A stretch of 64,000 bases of DNA from Azolla pinnata (GCA_037176905.1 JBBBWG010029643.1:64542-128541); one strand, 5' to 3'. Shown: positions 33,304 to 45,025, numbered from the stretch's first letter. The notes: generated from the letters alone by a model not told the origin. Numbers and translations: made by a program.

Positions 33304-36300
33304 ATGAAGGGCATTCATGGCGGTTTGTTGAAAGCTGAGAGGGGTATGAGGGAATTACAGGAAACTGTTCTGCGCATAGGGCAGGGAGATGGGCATGGTG
33401 ATGATGCTGTCTTGCAGGGAACAGGTTCAAGCTCCGAGCAGAGATCCTTCCGGATGGAGCCTGCTAGGAGGAGACGTGGGCGTTGGGATGAACCCGAGCT
33501 CGAGAAGCAGCCATGGCATAGCAATGCCGAAGTTCCAGCCGCCACGGAGAAGAAGACCCTAGACCAGAGGCCAGCAGAAGAAGAAGAAGAAGAAGAAGAA
33601 GAAGAAGAAGAAGACGGAGAAGAAGAAGAGGAAGAGGAAGACGATCAAGAAGAAAGGCGAGAGGAAGACGACAAAGATGGAGAACAGGGAGAACAGGAGA
33701 CGGCATCAGCCGGCAGAGATACAGGTAAGAATAGCTATGCGTCTGCTAAAATTAGAGATGGCGTCGTTGAAGAGAGAGGGCGGGCAAGCGGTAAGAAACC
33801 ACTGGATGATGAGGAAGAAGCGGAAGAGGAAGAGGAAGAAGAGGTCGAGAAGGACGAGGAGCTCTATGTCAGTGAGGCGGACGTGGTTAGATCTAGCAGA
33901 GGCAGAGATTCTAGCGTTGCAATCAAAGATAGAGAAATGTACAGGGCCCGGTCTGGTAAAGCTCGAGATAGCAGCGCCGAACCGCGGGGTAGGGCAAGCA
34001 ACAGTAAGCTCGACGAGGAGGAAGAGGATGAGAACGAGGAGAAGCGCAGGGCTGAAGGGGATGATGCCTATCGAGAGGAAGGAGATCACGAGAAGAAGCG
34101 GGGATGGAAAGAGGGTTTGAAGGTGGGGCGAGGCGTGAAGAGATCATGGAGCCCTGACACGAGGCGGAGAAGCAGGATAGATTATGATGATTTTGATCGA
34201 GATGCTTCTGACGATAGAAGGGACGAAAGGCTCTACAGAAGAGATAGAGAGCATCATCGAGATACGGACAGGGAGAGGGAGAGGGAGAGGGAGAGGGAGC
34301 GAGAAAGAGACCATCACAGGGACAGGGACAGGGACAGAGATAGAGAACGGGATAGGGAATCCGGGTTTCATCGGGATAGAGATTCAGATTCCCGGAATCG
34401 GGAAGGATTCCATGAGGATAGCGATTTCGCCAGAGATAGAGGGAGAGATCGCGATCTGCACAGGCAAAAAGATGGGTCGAAAGAACGAGAGAAAGACGTG
34501 GAATATTCGTACGAAAGAGATTCCTGGGATACGCCGAGGCAGGATAGCGAGAGAGCTACGCGGGGGCACAAAGATGGGCAGGAAAGGAAAGAGAAAGATA
34601 GAGGCAGCCCGCAGAACTCCGGTATCATGAGCGAGAATATGGAGCGAGGAGATCTTGGGCGTATCTCGCCCTTCATGTCGTCGGGAAGGGATGGTGGGCC
34701 CTTAGGAGAGTACTACGGAAACAACGGCGAAGACGAGTGGATGGGAGACAAAAGGATGAGGCTAGGCGAGGGGGAGTTCCGCGACAGGCACTTCGAAGAC
34801 GAAGATGCGGCGGCGGGTGCTCTCGATCAAGGGTTCGCCAATGGTGGGAGGTCGAGAGCGTTATCAAAAGGATCCCAAGGTCAGCAACGGGGCCGAGGGG
34901 GCGGTGCGAATGTTAACGAGGGACGATCTCCATTCCCTGGGAATCAGGGCTCGATGATGAGGGAGATGCAATATGGTGGGAAGATGGGGAGGGGTAGAGG
35001 GGGATGGAAAGGAGGAAGGGGTGGTGGGGGTGGAAGAGATGGTCAGAGGGGCAGTGGAATTCCTCCACCGATGATGGGACCAGGTCCAGGGCCAGGTCCA
35101 GGTCCAGGTCCGCTTCCGCTTCCTGGTACTGGGCCTCCTGGTGGAATCATGGTTCCTCACTTTGGTGGGCACATGGGACCCCCAGGATCAATACCAGTAA
35201 TGGGTCCAGGTGGTTTTCCAATACCACCTTATGGTGGGTGGAATGGAGGTCGAGGAGTTGGCGATCTTAGCATGCACCATGGCCTCTCCGGTCCTTCCGG
35301 TATACATCCTCAAGGCACTCGATTCGGACCAAATATGAGCCCTGGCCCTCAACACAATGTGTTCTACAACTCCCCTGGACCCCCCGGTAGAGGAGCATCG
35401 AATGTCAGCCATGGCGCACCTTTCGGAGGCCCTTCGTTTGGTGGCCGCGGAATGATGCCGGAGAGCCCTTCCAACCACATGATTCCTAAAGTAAATGCCC
35501 CTGCTGGCTTGGCTCCCTCGCGAGGGGAGCAGAATGATTATGCCCAGCATTTTGTCGACACCGGGTTACGCCCCCAAAATTTCATCCGCGATGTGGATCT
35601 GAGCGATCGCTTCGAAGAGTATCCCAAGCTGAAGGAGCTCATCACAAGAAAGGATAAACTTGTTTCCGACAACGCTTGCCCCCCCATGTATATGCAGATG
35701 GACCTTCGTACCACCGAGCTCTCTCCCGAGATATTTGGCTCGAAGTTCGATGTTATACTTGTGGATCCGCCATGGGAAGAGTATGTGCGCCGGGCACCAG
35801 GTGTCGGGGACTCTATGGAGTGGTGGACATTTGAAGAGATACAAAATCTCCGGATTGAAGTAAATATCATTTTTCTTTGCAGAGTTGAATTATAAGCAAG
35901 CAACAGTGTTAACTTGTTAACTATTTTGCAGGCCATTGCGGATACACCTTCTTTCATCTTTTTGTGGGTTGGGGATGCTGAAGGCCTTGACCAAGGCAGG
36001 CATTGTCTTAAGAAGGTACTCTATGTTGTTCCGTTTCTCTTTTCTTTCAGAAGTGAGGGATGAAATTAGGCAAAATTTTAAGCATTTTGGATATATGACA
36101 ATGCAGTGGGGATTTCGAAGATGCGAAGATATATGCTGGGTGAAAACAAATAGAGAGAATCCAACTCCAGCCTTGCGTCATGATGCAAGCACTATACTTC
36201 AACATTCCAAAGTAAGCTATGACTAGTTTTGCTGGAATGTTAACATGGTTTTGTTAAGTAGCTGTGTGTGTACATTGGAAGTATCTCATTTCTACCATTT

Positions 36301-38864
36301 TTGGCAGGAACACTGCTTGATGGGAATCCGAGGCACCGTTCGGCGAAGTACAGATGGACATATTATTCATGCAAATATCGACACAGACATCATCATATCT
36401 GAAGAACCATCTTATGGTAAATATAGCCGATTCTACACATATGACTGCTTGCACGTTGTTAATGTTGGCGTTCCATTGTTCCCAAACATTTTGGGCACTC
36501 ACAGGTCTCATATACTTTCTTCTTTCTCTCTCTATGTCCATAGATAAAACCCATTGTTAGGGATAGTGGTCAGAGATTTGCCATGGCTATGGCATTACAA
36601 AATGGAGGGCTTACCAGCACTTACCATCCTTACACCCATCCTTCCCTCTGTCTAAAATTGTGAAGTATCTTCAACTGTCGGGTGAATTCATCCTCTGTAA
36701 TACAGAATTTCACTCATGTTCCTAGCTATATCATGCTGTGCTTTCTTCCTTTTTATTTTTCTTTTCACACATGGCCATTTTCTATGAGGTGTTCAGTGTT
36801 TCAACAAAAGTTTAGGTGGGAAAAGCTCTCTGGAATGTTTTACTGATCCTTTAGCTCAAGTTTCTCCTCTAGTTTTATTTCAGAAAATGTAGTACTCAAT
36901 GTGTCTTGTAATGCATGGATCTTTTTATCAGAAGCATAATCCACTGGTAGCTTGGTGTTGATACATCCATTTTGTACTTGAATGACATGATTGCTGGCAG
37001 TGGGAAGTTCCATTCATTGACTGTATAAGAGCAGTATAATTTTCATCTTGTTTTTGGCAAAATGCAAAACAAGAAATACTTGATCATAGTCAGCAGCACA
37101 ATATACAATATGAGGAGCCTTACATTTGTTTTACTAAACTAGTGTACGTTCCTTCATTCTTTATTTGATCGGCAATAGTATTAGTCTCTTTTCTAAGAAG
37201 ATCATGTACGAGCCAACTTTCTTGAGGAAAACATGCCATGCATATGATATCCGTTCTCTTTTTTGGGCAGGATCTACTGCAAAGCCAGAGGAGCTATATC
37301 ATATTGTGGAGCATTTTGCCCTTGGTAAGCGGCGGCTTGAGCTTTTTGGTGAAGATCATAATATACGTGCTGGTTGGATAACAGTGGGGAAAAACCTGTC
37401 TTCTTCAAATTTCAATGCACAGGTAGCAAAAGCATTTCAATTTATTTTTAACTTTTATGGATATTTTGGGTCTGATTTGGGAAACTTTCCATATTATATT
37501 AATATCAAGTAAATTCGGCCAACGTGTCCGTGGTTCATCCTAAACACTAAACTCTATTTTTTAAACTTTGATTGCCTTCCTGTAACCCTGGGGATAAAAC
37601 CCCATTATGATCTTGTTATCATTCAAAGATTTTAAGCTTAGGTTTGTCATGTGCTTCAGGCATCCATACAAAATGTGTACCCCCACAAAACTGAAGATAT
37701 GAGTAGTGTGAAAGTCTCTCTGAACAAGTGGATTCCTGTTTGTAGAACTAACAACACGAGATAAACTAATCATCAAATGTATGCAAGTGTTTGTCCTGTC
37801 GTCTGCCATTCTCTTTCATTAGTTTGCAATCTCCCTACCTGGATGATTAACTCGAACCAGATTAAGGAAAGGGAAGTGTTAAAGGCATCATATAATACTA
37901 GAGAACACAGGCATGAAGTACAGAACCAGGACTGTAGAGAGAGAAAGGGAGTATGAAGTGAATGGCCAAACCCCTTGAATTAGTGCACGACAGGAAACAT
38001 GATTATACGTCGGATCATAACCCTTTAGGGCGTGTTCACAAGAGGTGTCAACCGAAGCCTTTACACCCAACAAAGAGAAACCCTTGAGAGCTGGGATTGG
38101 ACTTTGATATATCTGTTTTTGTTTTTTCGGGTGATTTGGATATCAACCATATCATAAGGCAAGGTGAGCAGTGAGTGTGATTGAGTATAAGACGAGGTTG
38201 GTTTGTACAAAATATATGATATAAAGGTGCCATCAAATATATCTTGTGTGACAGTTTGGGATATGAATCCTGATGTGAAATGAGCATGGAGTTTCATGAT
38301 GTATGTGTTTTAGAATTTTTTTTGTTGGGTTTTTCTTTGTATCAGACATACTGCAAGTTTGTTGGAGACGCAGACGGGAAGGTATGGCAGGGAGGCCGTG
38401 GAAATCCACCAGTGGAAGCTCCACATTTGATCGGTACAACACCTGAGATAGAGGCTCTCCGCCCCAAGTCCCCACCTCCAAGGTCTCAACAACAGCCACA
38501 AGCTGCAAATTCAGCCTCTCAACCCTCTATCACAGCTCCTAACACCAAAAAAGCCTCAAATTCTGCTCAGGGACCCACCTCGCATGTCTCTCAAACTGTT
38601 ACATCTTCCTCTGTAATTGTCATCTCCACGACCTCTCCAGCTCATGGCCCCTCCTGGGGTGGGAGCAGTGGTCTCATGCGAGGAGCTGATGAGGAGACAA
38701 CATCCGTGCGGATTGAAGAAACCAAATCTTTGAGAATTGAAGAGGATAGATCTATAAGGGCTGGAGCAGCATCAGGCAAGCCTGATCAAGAAGACGATGA
38801 GGGACTGAGGGATGGCTCGTCTTCGTTTGTGCTCGGTCAGGGAGCAAACTTTCAAGTGGGTTGA
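33304..38864 (+). CDS. MTB: MTB (METTL14-type) subunit of m6A RNA methyltransferase
   Basis: Nuclear partner of MTA in the complex that writes N6-methyladenosine in mRNA; in METTL14 proteins the fold mainly binds RNA and supports the active subunit. Six exons: 33304-35859, 35932-36015, 36107-36211, 36308-36416, 37271-37422, 38346-38864; phases agree, 1174 residues. The long N-terminal part is disordered: Glu-rich tracts, Arg/Glu/Asp repeats (about residues 320-350), an RGG-like patch (about 562-583) and Pro/Gly-rich sequence. The MT-A70 part starts near APSRGEQNDYAQHFVDTG and has VILVDPPWEEYV (DPPW about residues 820-823), PSFIFLWVGDAEGLDQGRHC, WGFRRCEDICWVKTN, EHCLMGIRGTVRRSTDGHII and LELFGEDHNIRAGW. 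A Ser/Pro/Gln-rich tail follows. It is longer than Arabidopsis MTB (about 960). ATG 33304 is the first in frame; the Met of MEPARRRRGRWDE is an alternative. Confidence 0.95.
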
Positions 38865-40345
38865 GAAGAGTGTTCATGAGAGAGTATACTCGTAGCGAGA
38901 AGAAATGGGTTGATGTCACGATAATGGAAAAGCAGATGGGGCACTATGATGATTTTCTGGTGTGTTTTGATGTGATGATGATGGGAAGCACTGATTCAAT
39001 CAATGGTGGGTCAGCCTGATTGTCTCGTATGTGGTGCGGTGGATGGATAGCTGAATCATGGAACGGATTGAAACCAGAAAATGTCATTGGCATTTCCATT
39101 GTCCATCTTATAGTGTCCATCATGAAGAGATGAGGAGGAGGTTTGGAAGGAGGGCGCCATCATCATCATCATCATCACCACCACCACCACCACCACCACC
39201 ACCACCACCACCACCATCATCATCATCATCTTCTCACAATTCTCATTCTGTGAAATGGATGGGCTCAGCCAACCAAAGATTAGTGATGACTTGAGGTATT
39301 TCAAGTTCATTCCATTGTTTTGTAACAGTTGCAAAATTACTGAACCTTTCCAAAGGAAACTGTCTCTTGTGGTATTGCTTTCTCACGTTTAAGCTTTGCT
39401 CAGTTGTGGCTGCTTTAATTGAAAAGCTTGTGGAGGAGGAGGATATGTTTGCATGCAGTTAGTGTTTTGGTATTAAGTCCAGCCTTGACCAGGATTACAA
39501 AAACCATGACTTAGTCGGGGAAATGCCCTTGGGCGTGGAAGCTTCAAGGAGGGACGTTGGAAAGTTGTGTCCTCGAGAATTTTCATATTTGGTTGAAGAT
39601 TTCATGACGAGATTTGTACAGCTTTTAGAGTCTGATGAAAATTTGTTCCGTCAAATAAACAAGCAGAAGATCATCATCGCTTTATTGTGTTATGATAGGA
39701 ATCATCAATACATAGTGATGTATATGTATGTTGTCGTGCTTGTACTGCTCCCGTTTTGATGATCTAAAGATGCAATGCTCTTTACATTGTTTTTGGCACA
39801 AAATAAACTAATTGATCATGTTTAGATCAGCCAGACAATCTGAATCAGATAAGCTGATTGATTATGTTGAAATCAGGGAGACAAAACTATGGAACTCTCT
39901 GATCATGCTCAAATCATGCAGGCAAACAATCCAAACCCTACACCAAACTTGAGGTTGTGATTCAACCACCAAGAAACACCAAACAGAAATTAGCATATGC
40001 TTCTGTCTGTGCTAGTCATTCCTTGTTGTTTTGCACTCACAGCAGAAGCACATCACATGTTCCTTTTCTCCCAGTTCCCTTTTCCTCTTCTTCTTTTTCT
40101 TATCATGTCAAGGGCAGGTTAGATGAGATGTCTGAGAATAAAACTGTGGAGGGGACATAGTTGTTGTCTGGGCAAAGAGGCTGAGTGGGTTTGGTTAAGA
40201 TATATATCTATATTTTTTGATGATTCCAGACATGTGAAATGGGCAATGGAGTGCAGGAAGCTTCGAAGACTGATGGAAGATGATGGTGATGAAGAGGGAC
40301 AATGTTTCGCACGAGGAATCAACAGAGGAACGATCGATCGAATCC
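38865..40345. other. Intergenic with microsatellite
   Basis: 3' flank of MTB. CAT/CAC triplets fill about 39,161-39,232. A 78-codon frame at 39,523-39,759 has no recognised domain. Confidence 0.5.
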
Positions 40346-40447
40346 GCATTCCAGATCGATAGAAGAATTCGCCCTCTTCCGCATCCCAGATCGATAGAAG
40401 AATTCGCCCTCTTCCGCATTCCAGATCGATAGAAGAATTCGCCCTGT
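40346..40447. repeat. 35-bp tandem repeat, 3 copies
   Basis: Unit begins ATTCCAGATCGATAGAAGAA and ends TTCGCCCTCTTCCGC. Copies are almost identical, so it is recent. Confidence 0.9.
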
Positions 40448-40939
40448 TTGATCTATGGAGGATGGAGAGGAATGATCTATATTCTCAACATCAAAGGCCA
40501 TTCTGGTGATATTAACTCACAATGAAATGAATGAATGAATGAATGAATGCATTCCAGAGCAGTAGAATCAGCTGTTCTATTCCCCATTTCTATCCATGAT
40601 CCCTCTCCCAAGGCCATTCTGGTTTGTTTTCTCCAAAGCAGGAGATAGTTGCCAATGTGCTTTGTTGCTTTGCTTCTTTTCTCCCCTTCATCGCCGAGTG
40701 GGAACTTGTAGAGAAGATGAGATCGTGGCCCACGATTTCCTTCACCGCCTTTTCCTCGTCGAGCTCGCGAATCGTCAACGATCTCGCAGGCGTTCTGCGA
40801 GACCCAATCCCCATTATTATTATATATGGGCGATGAGGACCGAGCCCTGCGCCTTCAGAGGAGCCATTTGATTGATTGTAGCTGGAGATGGGAGCTGCCT
40901 TGGGGCCAGGATCGAACTCGGCTCAAGAAGCTTCCCGAA

Positions 40940-41745
40940 ATGCCCTTGATTTAGTTCCTCGATTGTGTTGTGTGTGTATGAAAAACCGATCGATGGGGCA
41001 AGACACAGCATGGGGCAATCACCCTGGATTAGTTCCTTGATTGTATTTAACTCATGGGCAAAACATGCTGCGATCGATGGCTAGGCGCCGGCGATTAGAT
41101 CCTTGATTTTATAGAACTGGTCAGCAAAAACAAACTGCGATCGATGGCTAAGCTCCACCGATCAGTTCCTTGATTGTATAGAACTGATGGGCAAACAAAA
41201 ACACAGCGTGATCGATGGCTAGGCTCCGCTGATTAGTTTCCGTGATGATTTGTATGTATAAACTGATGGGCAAAACACAGTGTGATCGATCTATGGGGCT
41301 AAGCTCCGCCGATTTAGTTCCTTGATTGTATGTATGTACAACTGATGGGCAAAACACGCAGCGATCGACGGGGCTAAGCTCCGCCGATTCAGTTCCTTGA
41401 TTGTATGTATAACTGATGGGCAAAACATGCTGCCGACTGGCGATCGATGGCTGAGCTCCGCCGATTAGTTCCTTGACTGTAGGTATGTATATAACTGATG
41501 GGCTTTTAAAAGCACACTGCGATCGATGGGCTGAGGTCCGCCAATTAGTTCCTCGAGATTGTATAGAACCGAAGCTAAGCTCCGCCAAATTAGTTCCTTG
41601 ATTGTGTAGAACTGATGATAAGCTCCACCGGTTAGTTCCTTGCTTGTTGTATAAGCTCCGCCAAATTAGTTCCTTGATTGTATAAAGCTCCGCCGATTAG
41701 TTCCTTGATTGTTGTATATAACTGATGCTAAGCTCCGCCTCAGCC
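40940..41745. repeat. Degenerate minisatellite, about 13 copies of 30-80 bp
   Basis: Core AAGCTCCGCCGATTAGTTCC followed by TTGATTGTATGTATAACTGA, GGGCAAAACACA and GCGATCGATGG. Unit length shrinks from about 80 to about 35 bases towards the right end, because the inner part is lost in later copies. Confidence 0.9.
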
Positions 41746-42276
41746 TCCGGAGCAGGAGCATCATCCAATCCATACACAATACATACATACATAGATACAG
41801 GCATGCATGCAGTCGGTCTTGAATTCAAGGCAAGACATGGCAGCAAAGCAGCAGCAAGCAGATCAAACTACAGGCTCTGGGTGGATCTGATTATTCTTCC
41901 TTTGGGGCTTTTTTTAGTACAGAGAGCAGAAGAACGATGGGATCAGTTGGGTTTTTTTATTTTGTTCTTTCCTCCTGCTCTTTTCGTCTTTCTGGGAGGG
42001 GGCGAGGATGATGAATTGGGAGTTTGAAGAATCGGTTTCTGGTGGGCGATTTCCTGTTTTTTTCCTTGTCTGTGCACAATTTGGTTGCATATACAGAGCG
42101 AGAAAAGAATTCCGATGGTTGATGGTGGGCTATGAAAACCCTGCAGATCTGCGAAGCCGAAGCTCGAGGGAGGGGGGAGGAGGAAGATGATTGATACAGG
42201 AGGCAACGGAACCCTAAACAATGGCGCTTGCTTCCGTCTTCTTTCTGTACAGGAATGGCATTTCTTTGTTTCCGCG

Positions 42277-42314
42277 GTTAGGGTTAGGGTTAGGGTTAGG
42301 GTTAGGGTTTAGGG
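42277..42314. repeat. Interstitial (TTAGGG)n tract
   Basis: Five TTAGGG units then one TTTAGGGG. Its end supplies the stop codon (TAA on the minus strand) of the ELO-like gene. Confidence 0.9.
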
Positions 42315-43720
42315 GAAGGAGACGAGGACGAAGAGGAAGATGAAGATGACGATGATGATGATGATGACAGCGATGGTGAGGACGACGAGGACAAGCTCCC
42401 TCCTCCATCGCCATCGCCTTCTCCTCCACTTCCGCGTGTCTCGTTACCCAGAGCTTCCTTGCCATTGGCCATGGGCATGGGCATGGCGGTGTCCGCAGGG
42501 CCCTCGTCGTGCTCCAGCGATGCATCCAGAGCCAGCGATGAAGATGAAGACGATGGCGATGGCGATGGCGATGGCGATGGCGATGGCGATGGCGATGGCG
42601 ATGGCGATGGAGAAGAAGAAGAAGAAGAAGAAGAAGAAGAAGAAGACGATGAAGTTAAAGAAGAAGAAGACGAAGAAGACGAAGAAGAAGAAGAAGACGA
42701 AGAAGAAGAAGACAGCGATGGCGATGGCGAAGGTCGCAGCGGGAGAAGCAAGAGGGGCGCGAACGCAGAGGCGTTGAGGAGGGCGGTGGTGAGGGCCCAG
42801 GAGAGCATGCCATGGCAGCCGTCGCGATGGCGGAAGAAGTGCAGGGCGAGCAGGGCCGCAGAGGCTATGGCGAGGAAGCTATGGCGAGCTGCGAGCAGGA
42901 AGGCGATGGTGGCCCGAGGAGCTTCCTTCCCCATGGCCGCGGCCACGAGCCTGTAGCCATGGACGAGGAGCTCGGAGCTCGTCTGCGCGGCGATGGCGGG
43001 GATCTGCAGGCTGTGGGAGAACTGCAGAGACAGGAAGGCAGAGAGCACCGCCATAGCCGGCCCCAGAAGCAGCTCTCTGAGCTTCTTCTGCGCCTGCAGG
43101 CTCTGCAGATTCTGCCGCTTCTGCAGCTTCTGCAGCTTCTGCTTCCTCGCCCTCTTCCCCACGAGGAGCAGGCTCTCGAGCAGCGCGTAGTACCTGGAGA
43201 GGTAGAAGGCGTAGGACCAGAAGAAGACCCTTCCCGAGGGCCTCGTCCCCGGCGGGAAGCAGAGCACCCAGTCCAGCGCCGTCCTCGACCTCCGCCGCCA
43301 TAGCCAGCGCGTCTCCTCGATCTCCACCGCCGCCGCCGTCAGCATCCCCAGCAGGATGCAGGCGGCGATGGCGAGCATGCTCAGGTTGTACATCGCCAGG
43401 ACGGCGTGGTAGCAGCAGGAGGAGGAGGAGGAGGAAGAAGAAGAAGACGCGGATCTCGCCTGCTGCTTAACGCCATAGCCGGGAGGAGAAGAAGCTCCCT
43501 TCCCTCCTGCTGCTGCTGCTGCTGATGGCGATGGCGATGGCGATGGCGATGATGCTGATGATGCTGACCAGAGCAGGGCCATGAGGATCGCGTAGGCGAT
43601 CAGAACGCTGAGCATCGGCGGCCACCATCCGCCCAGGACGTCGTGATCCCAGCGGAAGCGGGCCACCATCGCCTGCTCCGCCGCCCAGTAGCGCAGCGTC
43701 TCCCACGCCAGGGACGCCAT
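42302..43720 (-). CDS. ELO-like membrane protein with Ser/Pro-rich tail
   Basis: Resembles the plant ELO/GNS1-SUR4 group around Arabidopsis At1g75000 as I recall it; true ELO enzymes lengthen very-long-chain acyl-CoA in the ER. Intronless, 472 residues from ATG 43720 (context GCTATGGC). Matching stretches: ETLRYWAAEQAMVARFRWDH, LTAAAVEIEETRWLWRRRSR and CFPPGTRPSGRVFFWSYAFY, followed by LSRYYALLESLLLV and FSHSLQIPAIAAQ. Several hydrophobic helices are visible. The HxxHH box needed by ELO condensing enzymes is absent; the place where it would fall has a KLQKLQKRQNLQSLQ-type insert, so the activity is doubtful. The last ~100 residues are Ser and Ser-Pro repeats encoded by GAA/GAC and GGCGAT repeats and may be fast-changing. 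A 711-codon open frame reaching back across the assembly gap is not trusted. Confidence 0.78.
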   Translation of the reverse strand: MASLAWETLRYWAAEQAMVARFRWDHDVLGGWWPPMLSVLIAYAILMALLWSASSASSPSPSPSPSAAAAAGGKGASSPPGYGVKQQARSASSSSSSSSSSCCYHAVLAMYNLSMLAIAACILLGMLTAAAVEIEETRWLWRRRSRTALDWVLCFPPGTRPSGRVFFWSYAFYLSRYYALLESLLLVGKRARKQKLQKLQKRQNLQSLQAQKKLRELLLGPAMAVLSAFLSLQFSHSLQIPAIAAQTSSELLVHGYRLVAAAMGKEAPRATIAFLLAARHSFLAIASAALLALHFFRHRDGCHGMLSWALTTALLNASAFAPLLLLPLRPSPSPSLSSSSSSSSSSSSSSSSSSLTSSSSSSSSSSSSSSPSPSPSPSPSPSPSPSPSPSSSSSSLALDASLEHDEGPADTAMPMPMANGKEALGNETRGSGGEGDGDGGGSLSSSSSPSLSSSSSSSSSSSSSSSSPSPKP

Positions 43721-43736
43721 AGCCGGGGAAGCGGCA

Positions 43737-43801
43737 GAAGCTATGGCAGCAGGAGGAGAAGAAGCTATGGCAGCAGGAGGAGAAGAAGCTATGGCAGCAG
43801 C
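43737..43801. repeat. 24-bp tandem repeat in ELO-like 5' leader, 3 copies
   Basis: Unit CTATGGCAGCAGGAGGAGAA plus GAAG, repeated immediately upstream of the ATG. Each copy contains GCTATGGC, the same word that surrounds the start codon. Confidence 0.9.
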
Positions 43802-43825
43802 TCCGCAGGCTCTATCTGTCTTCTG

Positions 43826-44130
43826 TCGGAGATCTCCTCCTCCCTCCTCCTTCCTTCTGCTTCCTCCTCCTTCCTTCTGATTCCTCCTCCTTCCTCCTTC
43901 CTTCTGCTTCCTCCTCCTTCCTTCTGATTCCTCCTCCTTCCTCCTTCCTCCTTCCTCCTTCCTTCTGCTTCCTNNNNNNNNNNNNNNNNNNNNNNNNNNN
44001 NNNNNNNNNNNNNNNNNNNNNNNNNNNNNNNNNNNNNNNNNNNNNNNNNNNNNNNNNNNNNNNNNNNNNNNNNCTCCTTCCTCCTTCCTCCTTCCTTCTG
44101 CTTCCTTCCTCCTTCCTCCTTCCTTCTGCT
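43826..44130. repeat. CTTCCTC repeat broken by assembly gap
   Basis: CTCCTTCCTC and CTTCCTTCTG words in degenerate tandem. Exactly 100 N bases (43,974-44,073) sit within it, a conventional gap of unknown true size, so the array length is not known. Confidence 0.9.
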
Positions 44131-44289
44131 CTGCTCGATCTGCGTCTGCGTCTGCGTCTGCGTGTGCGGCTCCTCCTCTTCTCTTCTCGTGTCGCTTCTT
44201 TTCCTCCACGTTTCTGTGTCTGTTCTTCAAGAAGAGACGAACAAGAAAGAAGAGGAAGAAGAGGAAAGGGAGAAGCTCTTGAGGGTCTG

Positions 44290-44344
44290 AAGAAGAAGAA
44301 GAAGAAGAAGAAGAAAAGTGGAGGAAGAAGAAGAAGAAGAAGAA

Positions 44345-44372
<28 letters not shown>
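44290..44372. repeat. GAA triplet repeat
   Basis: Two nearly pure AAG/GAA runs. The poly-Ser, poly-Phe and poly-Arg frames across it are artefacts. Confidence 0.9.
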
Positions 44373-44375
<3 letters not shown>

Positions 44376-44380
44376 GAAGT

Positions 44381-44425
44381 TGGGTCCTGCCCGGATTCGA
44401 ACTCGGGCACATTTGACAGAACCCT
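44381..44425 (-). other. tRNA-like hairpin
   Basis: On the minus strand GGGTTCTGTC pairs with GGCAGGACCC (with G-U pairs), enclosing GTGCCCGAGTTCGAATCCGG. The 3' side ends GGACCCA, like an acceptor stem plus discriminator base, and GTTCGAATC matches a B box. D and anticodon arms are missing, so it is at most a tRNA-derived fragment. Confidence 0.35.
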
Positions 44426-44622
44426 GAACAATCGCAAAAATGGGAGGAAATTGTTGGGAGAGATATTTCAAGGCATATTCTGCTCCGACCATCAGCAATG
44501 GAGCTCTCTTCCGTATATATCAGCAGGTTGCAAGATCCATATGGTTTTTCCTTCCACCTGTATATACGTACACAGCCCATCAGATCTCATCATTCATTTC
44601 ATGGAGATTCCTAACAAAGATG

Positions 44623-45025
44623 TTCGCTCCAACCGTTGCGTGATTCAATCCAATCGAAAGAACAAACAAAGAAATTGCTCCAACAGTTGTGTGTTGATTC
44701 AATCCCCTGAAAGAATGACAAAGAGGAACTGCTCCAACGGCAGTGTGATTCAAATCCCTTGCAAGAGTAAACAAAGAAATTGCCCCAACAGCAGTGTGAT
44801 TCAATCCGATCGAAAGAATAACAAAGAAACCCGCTCCAACAGTAGCGTGATTCAATCCAATCGAAAGAACAAACAAAGAAATTGCTCCAACAGTAGTGTT
44901 GATTCAATCCCCTGAAAGAATGACAAAGAAAAACTGCTCCAACAGCAGTGTGATTCAATCCGATTGAAAGAATAAACAAAGAAATTGCTCCAACCGTAGT
45001 GTGATTCAATCCAATTCAAAGAAAG
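44623..45025. repeat. 57-bp minisatellite, 8 copies
   Basis: Eight TGCTCCAACAGTAGTGTGAT-type starts, followed by TCAATCCAATCGAAAGAACA and AACAAAGAAAT. Variants with CCCCTGAAAGAATGAC recur as copies 2 and 6, so several units have been copied together as a higher-order block. It lies about 450 bases beyond the BTF3 stop. Confidence 0.92.

Noticed and set aside
42302-44437. 711-codon minus frame crossing the N gap
   Set aside because: The part upstream of ATG 43720 reads CTTCCTC and GAA repeats plus N bases; only the ELO-like part is supported.
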